The position numbers were made by a program, and so were the translations under genes. A DNA stretch of 64,000 nt from an uncultured Flavihumibacter sp. GTDB lineage: Bacteria; Bacteroidota; Bacteroidia; Chitinophagales; Chitinophagaceae. The DNA lies in assembly GCA_902168105.1 (NCBI GenBank), contig CABHOY010000042.1, positions 48,387-112,386 on the forward strand, written 5' to 3'. Of this stretch, positions 43,357 to 52,079 are shown in pieces; the stretch's first letter is position 1, and the number at the start of each line of letters is the position of its first letter. The notes under the pieces are model-generated. The model made no database searches, was not told the DNA's origin, and was given only the letters and a program-made list of their open reading frames with translations.

Positions 43357-43773
43357 ATGAAGAAAATACTCGTACTCTGCACAGGCAATAGCTGTCGCAG
43401 TCAATTGGCCGAAGGATATTTACGTTATTTTGCAGGCGATAAGGCGGAGGTTTACAGTGCCGGAGTAGAAACGCATGGCGTAAACCCAAGAGCGATTGCT
43501 GTAATGGCTGAAGATGGCATTGATATTTCCCGCCATACATCAAACAATATGAACGAATACAAGGACATTGATTTCGACTATGTGATCACTGTCTGCGATA
43601 ACGCAAAAGAGCGTTGTCCGTTTTTCCCATCCTCCGCGGAGAAGTTCCATCATAACTTCCCTGATCCGGCCAAAGCCACAGGCACAGAGCAGGAAATTAT
43701 GGATCAGTTCAGGGCTGTCAGGGCGCAGGTAAAACAATACAGCGAAAACTTCATCAAAGAACATCTGTCCTGA
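43357..43773 (+). CDS. arsC: Arsenate reductase, low-molecular-weight PTP / thioredoxin-coupled type
   Basis: The product has 138 residues. The P-loop KILVLCTGNSCRSQLAEGYL (CX5R with Cys8 and Arg14) opens the protein. The two further redox cysteines are in TVCDNAKERCPFFP, matching Cys82/Cys89 of the Staphylococcus/Bacillus class. ISRHTSNN and NFPDPAKATGTEQEIMDQFR complete the family pattern. It reduces As(V) to As(III), passing disulphides to thioredoxin, and so feeds Acr3. Third gene of the unit, 13 bp after the DUF6428 gene. Confidence 0.95.
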   Translation: MKKILVLCTGNSCRSQLAEGYLRYFAGDKAEVYSAGVETHGVNPRAIAVMAEDGIDISRHTSNNMNEYKDIDFDYVITVCDNAKERCPFFPSSAEKFHHNFPDPAKATGTEQEIMDQFRAVRAQVKQYSENFIKEHLS

Positions 43774-43794
43774 GTTGATGGCAAAAGATAAGTA

Positions 43795-44850
43795 ATGAGT
43801 ACGGAAACAGTCTACGATGTGATTATCATAGGAGGAGGTCAGAGTGCATTGTCTGTCGCTTATTATCTGCGCAGGACTGAGCTCAGTTACCTGGTGCTGG
43901 ACAGAGAAGATGCACCCGGTGGGGCATGGAGACATGCCTGGGATTCTCTTACTTTATTTTCTCCTGCATTGTGGAGCTCATTACCAGGAGTGATAATGCG
44001 GGGCGGTAGTGATTATTATCCTTCAAGAGATGAGACTATTCAATACCTGACAGACTATGAGAACAGGTATAAATTTCCGGTCATGCGGCCTGTTAAAGTA
44101 GAGAAGGTAGTTAAGCAGGACAATTATTTCATCCTCAGTACCAGTAAAGGACCATACAAAGCGAAGTCCGTAATAAGCGCTACAGGAAGTTATGCCAATC
44201 CATATATACCGGAAATTCCCGAAAGGGATCTCTTCACAGGGCAGATCATTCATTCTGCTGACTACAAAGGACCGGATGCTTTTGCAGGCAAAAGAGTGGC
44301 TGTCGTAGGTGAAGGTAATTCAGGTGCGCAGATCATGGCTGAACTATCCAGAGTGGCGGATGCAACGTGGATTACGCTTAACCCTCCATCATTCCTGCCC
44401 GATGAAGTAGATGGCCGTTATTTGTTTGATGTAGCCACCCAGGTTTATAAGGCTAAACAGGAGGGAAGGAATTACCAGCCTCCTTCTCTTGGTCATATTG
44501 TGAAGGTGCCAGCTGTCAAAGAAGCATTACAGCGCGATATCTATCATTTTAAACCGGCATTTGATCACTTTTATGAAGGCGGTGTAGTATGGAGTAACGG
44601 CGAGAGCATGCCGCTGGATGTTATAATTTTCTGTACCGGTTTCCGGCCTGCTTTAGCCCATCTGGGATCATTGGGCATTTTACAGAATGGGAGGGTGCAT
44701 ACCATTGAAACCAGATCCAGTACCATTGACGGGCTTTGGTTAGTAGGGTATGGCTCATGGACCGGATTTGCATCGGCAACGCTGATAGGCGTTGGCCGCA
44801 CCGCCAAAAGAACAGTAGAGGAGGTAGCGCACTATCTGAAAGGGAAATAA
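43795..44850 (+). CDS. arsO: ArsO-like flavin monooxygenase / NAD(P)-binding oxidoreductase
   Basis: The product has 351 residues. It has an FAD-binding GxGxxG (VIIIGGGQSALSVAYYL) at the N-terminus, LDREDAPGGAWRHAWDSL after it, and a NAD(P)H-binding Rossmann motif VAVVGEGNSGAQIMAEL in the middle. IIFCTGFRPALAHL and GYGSWTGFASATLIGVGRTA near the end are typical of flavin-containing monooxygenases of the ArsO/CzcO group found in ars clusters. It follows arsC by 21 bp and closes the operon. Its substrate in arsenic resistance is not settled; it may oxidise an organoarsenical or thiol adduct. Confidence 0.85.
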   Translation: MSTETVYDVIIIGGGQSALSVAYYLRRTELSYLVLDREDAPGGAWRHAWDSLTLFSPALWSSLPGVIMRGGSDYYPSRDETIQYLTDYENRYKFPVMRPVKVEKVVKQDNYFILSTSKGPYKAKSVISATGSYANPYIPEIPERDLFTGQIIHSADYKGPDAFAGKRVAVVGEGNSGAQIMAELSRVADATWITLNPPSFLPDEVDGRYLFDVATQVYKAKQEGRNYQPPSLGHIVKVPAVKEALQRDIYHFKPAFDHFYEGGVVWSNGESMPLDVIIFCTGFRPALAHLGSLGILQNGRVHTIETRSSTIDGLWLVGYGSWTGFASATLIGVGRTAKRTVEEVAHYLKGK

Positions 44851-44884
44851 TTTATTAATTTGCGCCTGCCTTATATAACATCCT

Positions 44885-45391
44885 ATGCAAGATCCAGCGC
44901 TTATTGCTTCTATTATTCAATTTATCAGGTCAATTGGTATCCCTGTCGTTTTCGACACTATTACTGAGAATACGTTTGTTCCCGGCATTCTTATCATTAA
45001 GGGGACCCTCGTTGTAGATAAAGACCAATTGCTTTATCCCGGAGATCTTTTACATGAGGCAGGACATATCGCTGTAGCAATTCCTGAAGACAGGAAAGCT
45101 ATGCATGGTGATGTTGGCATTCTGGCGGAGAAAAGCAAAGCTGATGGAGAAGAAATGATGGCGATTGCCTGGAGCTATGCCGCCTGTGTTTATCTCAACA
45201 TCGATCCTGCAGTTGTTTTTCATCCGCATGGTTATAAAGGTGCGTCAGATTGGTATATTGAACAATATACATCTGGTACTGCACTTTACTTACCGATGCT
45301 GCAATGGGGTGGGTTTTGCTATGATGAGGCAAATGCAAGGGAACATGGCGTAGCTCCATATCCCAAAATGCTCAGGTGGTTAAGGGAGTAA
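44885..45391 (+). CDS. HEAGH-motif protein, paralogue A (putative zinc peptidase-like)
   Basis: The product has 168 residues, no signal peptide. DLLHEAGHIAVAIPED contains HExxH (His57, Glu58, His61), the zinc motif of gluzincins. Glu89/Glu90 in ADGEEMMAIAWSYAACVYL are placed like the third ligand in ImmA/IrrE-type peptidases (E-x-x-A...FA). It aligns along its length with the convergent neighbour at 45412-45924: IRSIGIPVVF/LNSIGIKTVF, VDKDQL/IDKDTL, a shared EEMMAIAWSYAAC segment and a WLRE ending. So it arose by duplication with inversion, or by twin acquisition. Follows arsO by 34 bp but is probably unrelated to arsenic. Peptidase activity is inferred from the motif only. Confidence 0.7.
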   Translation: MQDPALIASIIQFIRSIGIPVVFDTITENTFVPGILIIKGTLVVDKDQLLYPGDLLHEAGHIAVAIPEDRKAMHGDVGILAEKSKADGEEMMAIAWSYAACVYLNIDPAVVFHPHGYKGASDWYIEQYTSGTALYLPMLQWGGFCYDEANAREHGVAPYPKMLRWLRE

Positions 45392-45411
45392 TACCCCACC
45401 GCCCTCTATAG

Positions 45412-45924
45412 TCATTCGCGTAGCCATTTTATCATATGAGGATAGGAAGGGATTTCTGAAGTAGCTTGTTTTTCGCTTGTTGTCATACCAACCGCCTGCA
45501 ACATCAACAGTCCGATGTAATCGCTTTTGCCACAGCTGTCCACAATCTGCTCACTGCCGCCTCTGTAGCCCTGCTCATGAAAAACAAAAAACGGATCTAT
45601 CACTAAATGCATACAGGCCGCGTATGACCAGGCAATGGCCATCATTTCTTCTCCTTCCCTGTTAGTTCTTTTGATGATGTTCTTTTCTGTCAGCAGATGA
45701 CGATGTTTAGTTGGCACTACCGCAAGATGGCCGGCCTCATGGAGTATATCACCGGCATGTTCTAAGGTATCTTTGTCAATAACGATCATTCCCTTTTCAA
45801 TCAATAAGCCCGGCAGGAAGCTGTCAGACTCGATTTTCCGGAATACTGTCTTAATACCAATACTGTTCAGGAAGCTAATACATTTCTCAAATGCAACGAT
45901 ATTTTCATCATTATTGTAGGCCAT
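45412..45924 (-). CDS. HEAGH-motif protein, paralogue B (putative zinc peptidase-like)
   Basis: The product has 170 residues, convergent with paralogue A across a 20-bp gap. DILHEAGHLAVVPTKHRH places His62, Glu63 and His66, and REGEEMMAIAWSYAACMHL supplies Glu92/Glu93. The N-terminal helix (NIVAFEKCISFLNSIGIKTV) and C-terminus MIKWLRE match paralogue A, with several small gaps between. The differing loop (ITEKNIIKRTN region versus GDVGILAEKSKAD) may alter the target. No signal peptide, so cytoplasmic. No partner toxin or regulator is evident nearby. Confidence 0.7.
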   Translation of the reverse strand: MAYNNDENIVAFEKCISFLNSIGIKTVFRKIESDSFLPGLLIEKGMIVIDKDTLEHAGDILHEAGHLAVVPTKHRHLLTEKNIIKRTNREGEEMMAIAWSYAACMHLVIDPFFVFHEQGYRGGSEQIVDSCGKSDYIGLLMLQAVGMTTSEKQATSEIPSYPHMIKWLRE

Positions 45925-46016
45925 AGGGGTGTAAGCTACGTATATAAACCCATAGTTGCCGCAGACTTTTTAAATGAAGCGTTTGATTATGGCGGAAAAG
46001 CCTGTCACTCAACAAA

Positions 46017-46958
46017 TCAAATATCCCATTTGATAGTCCTTTGAACCTGATGTATAATTTTCTGCATCCAGCTGAACTCACTAAGTTGTTGCAGATTTTC
46101 ATACAGGTTGATAGGTATTCCCTTCACGCCGACGAGTGCTCCTGCGATCTGGCCTGCTATTGAAGCATTGGTATCAGTATCTCCACCTGCTTTGATAATT
46201 TGCTCAAACATCGTATTTATATCGATTTTCGGCACAAGTGATGCAGCGAATACTGCAAATGGTACTGAGTTCACCACATATCCATTGACGCCCAATTTTG
46301 CAACTTCTTCAATTGTCCTGATGTCGTAATTGATATTAATTTCGATGAACCGGTCTCTGACATTTGTATCCGGTAACTGTGGTATTAAGATGTCCAACAG
46401 GTTCTGCTCTCCGGTCCACTTGCCGTCCAGAATAGCCCGTATAGCCAGGACAACAGATAAGGCGCCAGCATATGCCTCGTCGTTTCTATGAGTGATCCGG
46501 CAGAAGTCCCTGATATTTTCCCTTGATACAGACTGTTTAAATGCAAATGGCGCTATCCTCATCGCCGCACCATTGCCAGCAGCATATTCACCTGACCTGC
46601 CTGCCTGGCTCCAGTGACCTCCCATTTCAAGTTCAAGTATGGCTTTTAAAGTGCTGGCTCCAATTCCGGCCAGCTTATTTTGTTTATGATATTTTACGAA
46701 ATATGCGGATAACATTTCAGGGGTGCAATCTCCATTAAGTAGCGCTTCACACGATGCCAGTGTCAGCATCGTATCATCAGTTAATTGCCATGTTTCCTTT
46801 GGCTGGACTATTGGATGCCAGTAAAAAGTATCAGATCGTACGGGTGATATATAGTTTTCATAGCTACTTCCCCAGGCGTCTCCGATTGCTCCCAATAGTA
46901 TACACGCTTCAAATCTGTCGGCTGCTGATATGTTGTGTTGATTAGTAAGATCTGACAT
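46017..46958 (-). CDS. ADP-ribosylglycohydrolase (DraG/ARH family)
   Basis: The product has 313 residues, cytoplasmic. The family metal ligands are present: GDAWGSSYE and LTDDTMLTLASCEALL in the N-terminal half, and GGDTDTNASIAGQIAGALVG near the C-terminus supplies the second D-x-D-T. GNGAAMRIAPFAF is also characteristic. These enzymes use two Mg ions to remove ADP-ribose from arginine or other groups. The substrate is unknown: it could reverse a host modification or counter an ADP-ribosylating toxin. Divergent from the broken gene at 47066, convergent neighbours absent. Confidence 0.9.
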   Translation of the reverse strand: MSDLTNQHNISAADRFEACILLGAIGDAWGSSYENYISPVRSDTFYWHPIVQPKETWQLTDDTMLTLASCEALLNGDCTPEMLSAYFVKYHKQNKLAGIGASTLKAILELEMGGHWSQAGRSGEYAAGNGAAMRIAPFAFKQSVSRENIRDFCRITHRNDEAYAGALSVVLAIRAILDGKWTGEQNLLDILIPQLPDTNVRDRFIEININYDIRTIEEVAKLGVNGYVVNSVPFAVFAASLVPKIDINTMFEQIIKAGGDTDTNASIAGQIAGALVGVKGIPINLYENLQQLSEFSWMQKIIHQVQRTIKWDI

Positions 46959-47065
46959 TGGTTGACACTATTATTGGCTGAAACAAATATATCGTTAATT
47001 GTATTACCACCCCATGATCTTCCGTTAATTGGAAATAACTTATATTTAGAATAATTGTATCCTTT

Positions 47066-47403
47066 ATGAGCCTCAATATTCTTCGAACCTGTTTTTTCTG
47101 CACTGTTATCTACCTGATCAATCCTTCAAAATGCATGAGCCAATCAAAAACCAGTCTCCCATTGCATCTGGAGAATGCGAATGAAATAATCGAACTGCCT
47201 GTACGGCAATTTAACCTGGATAGCTTCCACCTGGTTTCTAAAGAAGAAATGCCGTTTAGAGTGAACGAGCGTATGGAACGGATCTATTAGGAGGGCATTT
47301 CCTATCATTCAATGATCTGCTCACCATCCGGAATGGCACATTCGTCAGGGAAGATAAAGTTAAAGTAGCATTTCACAAATCGTTAAGAGACTATTACAAA
47401 TGA
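47066..47403 (+). pseudogene. Frameshifted small exported protein gene
   Basis: The first 74 codons encode a signal-bearing N-terminus (MSLNILRTCFFCTVIYLI, then PSKCMSQSK) and LPLHLENANEIIELPVRQFN, ending EEMPFRVNERMERIY at a TAG (47288-47290). One frame over, codons continue without pause from about 47281: DLLGGHFLSFNDLLTIRNG, then TFVREDKVKVAFHKSLRDYY, to TGA at 47401-47403. The sense of the second part begins just where the first ends, so a single-base indel near 47275-47287 has split a gene of about 112 codons. A terminator follows within 2 bp of the second stop, where a real 3' end is expected. Family unknown. Confidence 0.7.
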
Positions 47404-47404
47404 T

Positions 47405-47430
47405 ACAGGGAGACCTGCTGGTCCCCCTGT
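47405..47430. terminator. Bidirectional terminator between convergent genes
   Basis: ACAGGGAGACC (47405-47415) pairs with GGTCCCCCTGT (47420-47430), one A-C mismatch, 4-nt loop, then AAAATTCTTTT. It lies between the frameshifted gene and the GH43 stop at 47440. Confidence 0.7.
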
Positions 47431-47439
47431 AAAATTCTT

Positions 47440-48540
47440 TTATATCGAAGGATGGATCGTTTGAATACTACCATCATCATTATAGTGCAGCTCTGTCACC
47501 TTTACATTGCGTAGGTAGGTTTTACCTGATAATTGTACATCGTGGTAAAACAGGTACCATTTACCATCTTTCTCAATAATGGAATGATGACTTGTCCAAC
47601 CTTCAACAGGTGTCAGTATCACGCCCTTATAAGTAAATGGACCGTATGGACTATCGCCGGTCGCATAACACAGATTATGCGTATCGCCGGTAGAGTAGGA
47701 GAAGTAGTATTTCCCTTTATACTTGTGTACCCAGGCAGCTTCAAAGAAGCGTTTAGCATTGTCCTTTTCGTGAAACGGTTTCCCATTTTCATCGAGTAAT
47801 TGAACTTCTTTTACGGGCTCACTGAAACGCTTCATATTAGCGTCCAGTTTGGCTATTCTGGGAGCTACAGCAATTTCGTCGGCCTTCCTGTTGCCTTTGG
47901 TGGAGTCGTAATGATTCTTGTTCCACTTATGTAATTGACCGCCCCAGATGCCTCCGAAATACATATAGTACTTACCGTCATCATCACGGAATACACAAGG
48001 ATCAATACTGTAACTGCCGGGAATAGGTTTAGGCTCAGCCTTGAACGGGCCCTCAGGTTTATCGCTGGTGGCTACACCTATACGGAATATATCCAGGCTG
48101 TCCTTTACCGGGAAATACAGATAATAAGTGCTGTTTGCAAAGGCAGCATCAGGTGCCCATAACTGGCGATGCGCCCAGGGAATATCTTTAATGTCGAGCG
48201 CAACACCATGATCTGTAACGTCGCCACCTACTGCATCCATGGATAGTATATGATAGTCTTTCATATCGAAATGACTTCCGAAATCATCCTCAGGTATACC
48301 GGTAGCTGTATCATGAGACGGATAGATATAGATCCTGCCATTGAACACATGTGCCGAAGGATCGGCTGTGTAAATGTGACGGACCAGCGGTTGGGAAAGA
48401 TATTTCTTCCCGGTGTCGGCGGTACTAGTAACGTGGGTGCTGTCTGTCGTCGTCTTCGGCACTGACGGCTGACAACTACAGATCATGCATGCCAACGCGC
48501 CATGGGTCGCAACAATGTAGGGTAGTTTTAAATAACGCAT
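47440..48540 (-). CDS. GH43-family glycoside hydrolase lipoprotein
   Basis: The product has 366 residues. Signal with MICSC (lipidated Cys at about 23) and a Thr/Ser-rich linker (PSVPKTTTDSTHVTSTADTG). The five-bladed propeller shows the GH43 triad: catalytic base Asp in IYTADPSAHVFNGRIYIYPS, the pKa-modulating Asp in SIDPCVFRDDDGKYYMYFGG, and acid Glu in RFFEAAWVHKYKGKYYFSYS. WTSHHSIIEKDGKWYLFYHD is also typical. GH43 members release arabinose or xylose from side chains or act as exo-galactanases; this subtype is not resolved. It lies outside the two main loci but might serve either. Confidence 0.9.
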   Translation of the reverse strand: MRYLKLPYIVATHGALACMICSCQPSVPKTTTDSTHVTSTADTGKKYLSQPLVRHIYTADPSAHVFNGRIYIYPSHDTATGIPEDDFGSHFDMKDYHILSMDAVGGDVTDHGVALDIKDIPWAHRQLWAPDAAFANSTYYLYFPVKDSLDIFRIGVATSDKPEGPFKAEPKPIPGSYSIDPCVFRDDDGKYYMYFGGIWGGQLHKWNKNHYDSTKGNRKADEIAVAPRIAKLDANMKRFSEPVKEVQLLDENGKPFHEKDNAKRFFEAAWVHKYKGKYYFSYSTGDTHNLCYATGDSPYGPFTYKGVILTPVEGWTSHHSIIEKDGKWYLFYHDVQLSGKTYLRNVKVTELHYNDDGSIQTIHPSI

Positions 48541-48583
48541 ATTGATGTGTGTTAAGTTAACGTGGTGGGTTACCGGATTCCTC

Positions 48584-49435
48584 TCAGGACATCTTTTCTT
48601 TGACCTCGCTCCTTAATCCTTTCGCTAGCTCATCTGAAGGGTCTATTTCAAGCGCTTTATCAAAATCGCCGAGTGCTTTCTGGTATTGTTCCAAACTGTT
48701 CCATACCAGGCCTCTTCGTATATAATAAGTGATGTCATCATTTTCAAGTGCTATGGCCCTATCCAGATCGGCGATTGCTTTTTCATATTGATCTGTGTCA
48801 TGCCATACAGAACCGCGGCCATAATATGATAATGCAAAATCCGGGTCCAATGAAATAGCATGATTAAAATCGGTCATTGCAGCAGTAAAGTTTTTCAGAT
48901 CGGTATGTGCCATTCCGCGCCTGCAATAGAAATCTGCATTGTCGGCGTCGAGCGATATGGCCATGTTAAAATCAGCAACTGCATTTTCAGGATCTCCATT
49001 GCGGCGCCAAGATATACCGCGATGGAAATAGGACAACGAAAACCCTGGGGCTATCTCAATTGCCCTGTCATAATCCGCCATTGCCTTTTCAAAGTTATTC
49101 TGGAAGGACCAGCAATTACCCCTGTATAAATAGGCTGGCACATAACCTTCCGCCAGTTCAAGCCCTTTCGTATAATCCCCGATTGCCTGGTCGTAATGAT
49201 ACCTGTCATACCAGAAATCACCCCGCTCAAAATAAACCGCTGCAGAAGCCGGGCTTAGTTGTATCGCTTTGTTATAATCTCTTAGTGCCGCTTCATGTTC
49301 GTTTATTTCAACGTATGCCCTGGCGCGGTTAATGTAAAGTTCCCACTCGTCCGGTTGCAGAGCGATTGCTTTGTCATAATTTGTGATAACCTTTTCAGCG
49401 TGACTAAAATCGTCTTGTGAGTTCAATGTGTGCAT
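48584..49435 (-). CDS. Tetratricopeptide repeat protein
   Basis: The ATG at 49435 gives 283 residues; an upstream in-frame TTG at 49447 is less likely. Seven to eight TPR units fill nearly the whole protein at 34-residue spacing, each with the D/Y-x-x-A-I-x-L/I-x-P pattern: AIALQPDEWELYINRARAYV, DYNKAIQLSPASAAVYFERG, DYTKGLELAEGYVPAYLYRG, DYDRAIEIAPGFSLSYFHRG and so on. No signal peptide or enzyme domain. It should act as a protein-protein scaffold; its partners are not suggested by neighbours. It lies 43 bp downstream of GH43 on the same strand, which is probably coincidental. Confidence 0.9.
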   Translation of the reverse strand: MHTLNSQDDFSHAEKVITNYDKAIALQPDEWELYINRARAYVEINEHEAALRDYNKAIQLSPASAAVYFERGDFWYDRYHYDQAIGDYTKGLELAEGYVPAYLYRGNCWSFQNNFEKAMADYDRAIEIAPGFSLSYFHRGISWRRNGDPENAVADFNMAISLDADNADFYCRRGMAHTDLKNFTAAMTDFNHAISLDPDFALSYYGRGSVWHDTDQYEKAIADLDRAIALENDDITYYIRRGLVWNSLEQYQKALGDFDKALEIDPSDELAKGLRSEVKEKMS

Positions 49436-49515
49436 ACAGATATTCAATAAAATGGTAATGAATGTAAGATAAATTTCTGAAAGCAGGAAGTTGTCGGTTC
49501 TTAGACTGCTTATAC

Positions 49516-49686
49516 ATGAGTGTAAGACAACCTGAAGTGTTTTTTGTATTATTGTGCAGTATCAATTTATACAGAAGAACCTTTTTTACCCCTAAAACTG
49601 AGGCACAGGCATCTCCCGGATTTATTGGGAGATTTACGGCAGCAGGGCAGGAGCATTATCATTATGAGGATGGTGAGCCGGCATGA
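49516..49686 (+). CDS. Short reading frame, possible gene fragment
   Basis: A frame of 56 codons reads MSVRQPEVFFVLLCSINLYR and ends GFIGRFTAAGQEHYHYEDGE-PA. The second half looks less random than the first and could be the tail of a decayed gene. It lies 21 bp before the gene at 49708. Weakly supported. Confidence 0.25.
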   Translation: MSVRQPEVFFVLLCSINLYRRTFFTPKTEAQASPGFIGRFTAAGQEHYHYEDGEPA

Positions 49687-49707
49687 TATTTAAAACAAAC
49701 TACTTGT

Positions 49708-50076
49708 ATGGATTTCGACTTTGATAACGGTTACTGGCATGACTCTTTACTTAAAAGCATCCATATAGATCGCAGTAACCCGGGATATATCGATACCATT
49801 GAAATGGTGATCGATTGGTACGACGAACCCGCTTCGAAATTAGTATTTAACAAGGTTCGATTGTTTAAGGCGGCAATGAATTTCGGTATTATTGCTAGTG
49901 AATCTATCCTTACAGCGCATATTACACCACCGGATGATCCTGATCTGATAAGTGTCTATACAAAGAATAAATACCTTTCTGATGATATCAGATTAAACTG
50001 CTACTTCATTGAAACTAATTCTACAGCTGGTATTATCAAGATAGTAGCAGAATCAGTTGAAAAGATTCCTCTTTAA
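49708..50076 (+). CDS. Hypothetical protein, possible immunity-type
   Basis: The product has 122 residues, cytoplasmic, acidic. FDNGYWHDSLLKSIHIDRSN, then YIDTIEMVIDWYDEPASKLV, is a beta-rich start typical of small proteins found beside polymorphic toxins (H-D-S-x-L-x-x-I/V followed by a strand). No domain is confidently recognised. The fragment at 49516-49686 precedes it and no toxin gene is nearby, so an orphan immunity gene is only a suggestion. Confidence 0.5.
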   Translation: MDFDFDNGYWHDSLLKSIHIDRSNPGYIDTIEMVIDWYDEPASKLVFNKVRLFKAAMNFGIIASESILTAHITPPDDPDLISVYTKNKYLSDDIRLNCYFIETNSTAGIIKIVAESVEKIPL

Positions 50077-50395
50077 ATGCTGTTATCTATAAACAGCAAG
50101 ACTGTTCAAATGATTCTCCAGCCAATCATAACGTTTCGTTTTTCCCGTGGAGAAGAGTTACCCAATCGTTCCCGAAGAGCGCTGACCAGGTATTGATTTT
50201 GGTACCAGCCTGCGGAAATATTTTAAGGGGAGATGGCGGATGCTTATCCCTGGCGTGTCTTTTAATAGAAAGGAGTATTAAAGCATGTCCCTGATAATGA
50301 ACAGGGATATTGACCTGTTTGTGCTGTAAGTTCCCGTTACCACTGTCTATAACCTCATGTTTGACCAAATAAAATACACATTTAAAATCCACATT
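50077..50395. other. Non-coding stretch with doubtful minus-strand frame
   Basis: Between the gene at 49708 and the lectin lipoprotein. On the minus strand 50126-50392 has an open frame of 88 codons (for example TKINTWSALFGNDWVTLLHG), with no recognised homology or start context. I cannot say whether it is a decayed gene or chance. No clear promoter for the lectin gene was identified. Confidence 0.3.
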
Positions 50396-52057
50396 ATGAA
50401 GAAAAGTCTGATTAAGACAGGTATCTGCCTGCTGGCATTAACATCCTGTAAAGAAAGCCTTTTAGCTCCTGTTGAAAAACCCCCTCAGGTTGAAAGCATT
50501 ATGAGCGCTGCAGCACTCACCGATTACATGACAGTTACATTGAAAAACGTCAAAAGCAACAAGTTCCTGGAAGTAGGAGGGAACCCGGTACAAAATGCTA
50601 AGTTCAAAGACAATGGCCTTCTGCAACAATGGGAAACTTCCATGTCAGGTTCTGAAGTAGACCTCTGGCAGAAATGGCACCTGATCTATCAAACAACCGC
50701 AGGAGGTATTAAGTATTACCATATCCGTAGTCTTCACAGTGGTAAGCTGATCGACGTACCTTCCGGAACTAATGTCAGCGGTACCGTCATGCAGCAATAC
50801 GCAGCGTTCCCCCTGCTGGCCGATCAGCAGTTATGGCGTCTCGTAGAAGTAACTACCGGCCAATACAGGATTGTCAATAAAGGCAACGGCCTGGCGTTAT
50901 CCGTTGCAGGAGGCGCTACCGGTAACGGCGCCCAGGTAATACAGGAAACATCAGTTAATGACACAAAACAATACTGGACCATTACAGCAATAGCAGCAGA
51001 TACCTACCGCGACGATGAAGTCGTACGCTTCTTCTATCGCAACAGCGCCAGCCTGGGCTCCGCTGCTTTTGACCAGGGCAACAGCATCCCGTTGACCTGG
51101 GGCGCTAATAACGGGAAAGTATTATGGGTAACACAAGATGCCTGGGATGGTTCACAAGTGCAGTCCAACGGCATGTTTAACTGTGGCAATTTTCATAGTT
51201 ACAGCAACTCTGTATTCATACAACCATCCAAAACAAACTGGAATCCCAACAGTGCGCCTAACATGACCATCAATAACAGCACCTCTGGCAAACCAAAACA
51301 GATCTTCAATATACAGCCGGGAACATCCTGGACATGGTCTGGTCCTGGTATCGAGATCGGCGATAAGGTATGGGTACAATGCGGAGAAGGAAACGGGCTG
51401 ACCGCCACCGGACAATCATTTTATCGCTTAACGCAAAGCTCCGGTACACAATGGGTGGCAGAGCGTATGATGCCTAACGGCTTTGCCGGTCAGACTGCCA
51501 TCAGTTATTCTACTGGTCTGGTGAAGCCCGGCGATGGCTACGTATACGCTTTTGGCAGTGAAGCGGTCTTTTTCGGTTACGGCAGTTATATCCATGTAGC
51601 CAGGTTCCCGGAGAGCAATCCGCTGCAATGGCAATACTACAACGGTTCAACATGGACTAGCACGCCTGTTGCCGGAGAGACTTCCAAAATTACCGATGCC
51701 AGGGGCAGCAACAGTGTAGCTTATCTGAATGGAAAATATATTCTGATGACGATGGACCAGGGCTTCAACTGCGATCCCGACAGAAGTGTTTATATCTCTA
51801 CTTCCAGCTCGCCAACCGGCCCCTTTTCAACGCAGATCAAGGTGTATACAATTAAGGAATACTTCAAAGAACAGTACACCCGTTATTATACACCTGTTAT
51901 CCATCCTGAGTTTGTCAATGGAAGAAATGAGCTCTTGCTGACATACAGCGTGAATTTTTCAGCATGTGGTTTAGATGGCTGTGAAGGCGCTTACCTTGAC
52001 CCATATTACTACCGGTTGAAAGGTATCAGGGTGCCCTATTCCAAAATAGGACTCTGA
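50396..52057 (+). CDS. Ricin-type lectin / beta-propeller lipoprotein
   Basis: The ATG at 50396 gives 553 residues with MKKSLIKTGICLLALTSC (lipidated Cys18); an in-frame ATG at 50357 would extend it without purpose. Residues about 35-195 form a beta-trefoil with Q-x-W motifs (LLQQWETSM, ADQQLWRLVEVTTGQYRIVN, TKQYWTITAI), as in ricin B / CBM13-like lectins. The remaining 350 residues have propeller-like strands with aromatic repeats (SVFIQPSKTNWNPNSAPN, IHVARFPESNPLQWQYYNGS, SVYISTSSSPTGPF), similar to DUF4185/DUF5005-type putative glycosidase domains. It is presumably a surface lipoprotein binding and perhaps cleaving a glycan. A strong terminator follows, so it is transcribed alone. Confidence 0.8.
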   Translation: MKKSLIKTGICLLALTSCKESLLAPVEKPPQVESIMSAAALTDYMTVTLKNVKSNKFLEVGGNPVQNAKFKDNGLLQQWETSMSGSEVDLWQKWHLIYQTTAGGIKYYHIRSLHSGKLIDVPSGTNVSGTVMQQYAAFPLLADQQLWRLVEVTTGQYRIVNKGNGLALSVAGGATGNGAQVIQETSVNDTKQYWTITAIAADTYRDDEVVRFFYRNSASLGSAAFDQGNSIPLTWGANNGKVLWVTQDAWDGSQVQSNGMFNCGNFHSYSNSVFIQPSKTNWNPNSAPNMTINNSTSGKPKQIFNIQPGTSWTWSGPGIEIGDKVWVQCGEGNGLTATGQSFYRLTQSSGTQWVAERMMPNGFAGQTAISYSTGLVKPGDGYVYAFGSEAVFFGYGSYIHVARFPESNPLQWQYYNGSTWTSTPVAGETSKITDARGSNSVAYLNGKYILMTMDQGFNCDPDRSVYISTSSSPTGPFSTQIKVYTIKEYFKEQYTRYYTPVIHPEFVNGRNELLLTYSVNFSACGLDGCEGAYLDPYYYRLKGIRVPYSKIGL

Positions 52058-52079
52058 TCAATAAGAAGTGAATAGTTTA

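Noticed and set aside
50126..50392. 88-codon minus-strand frame before the lectin gene
   Set aside because: Open but without homology, start context or a neighbour that explains it; kept only as a note on the non-coding stretch.
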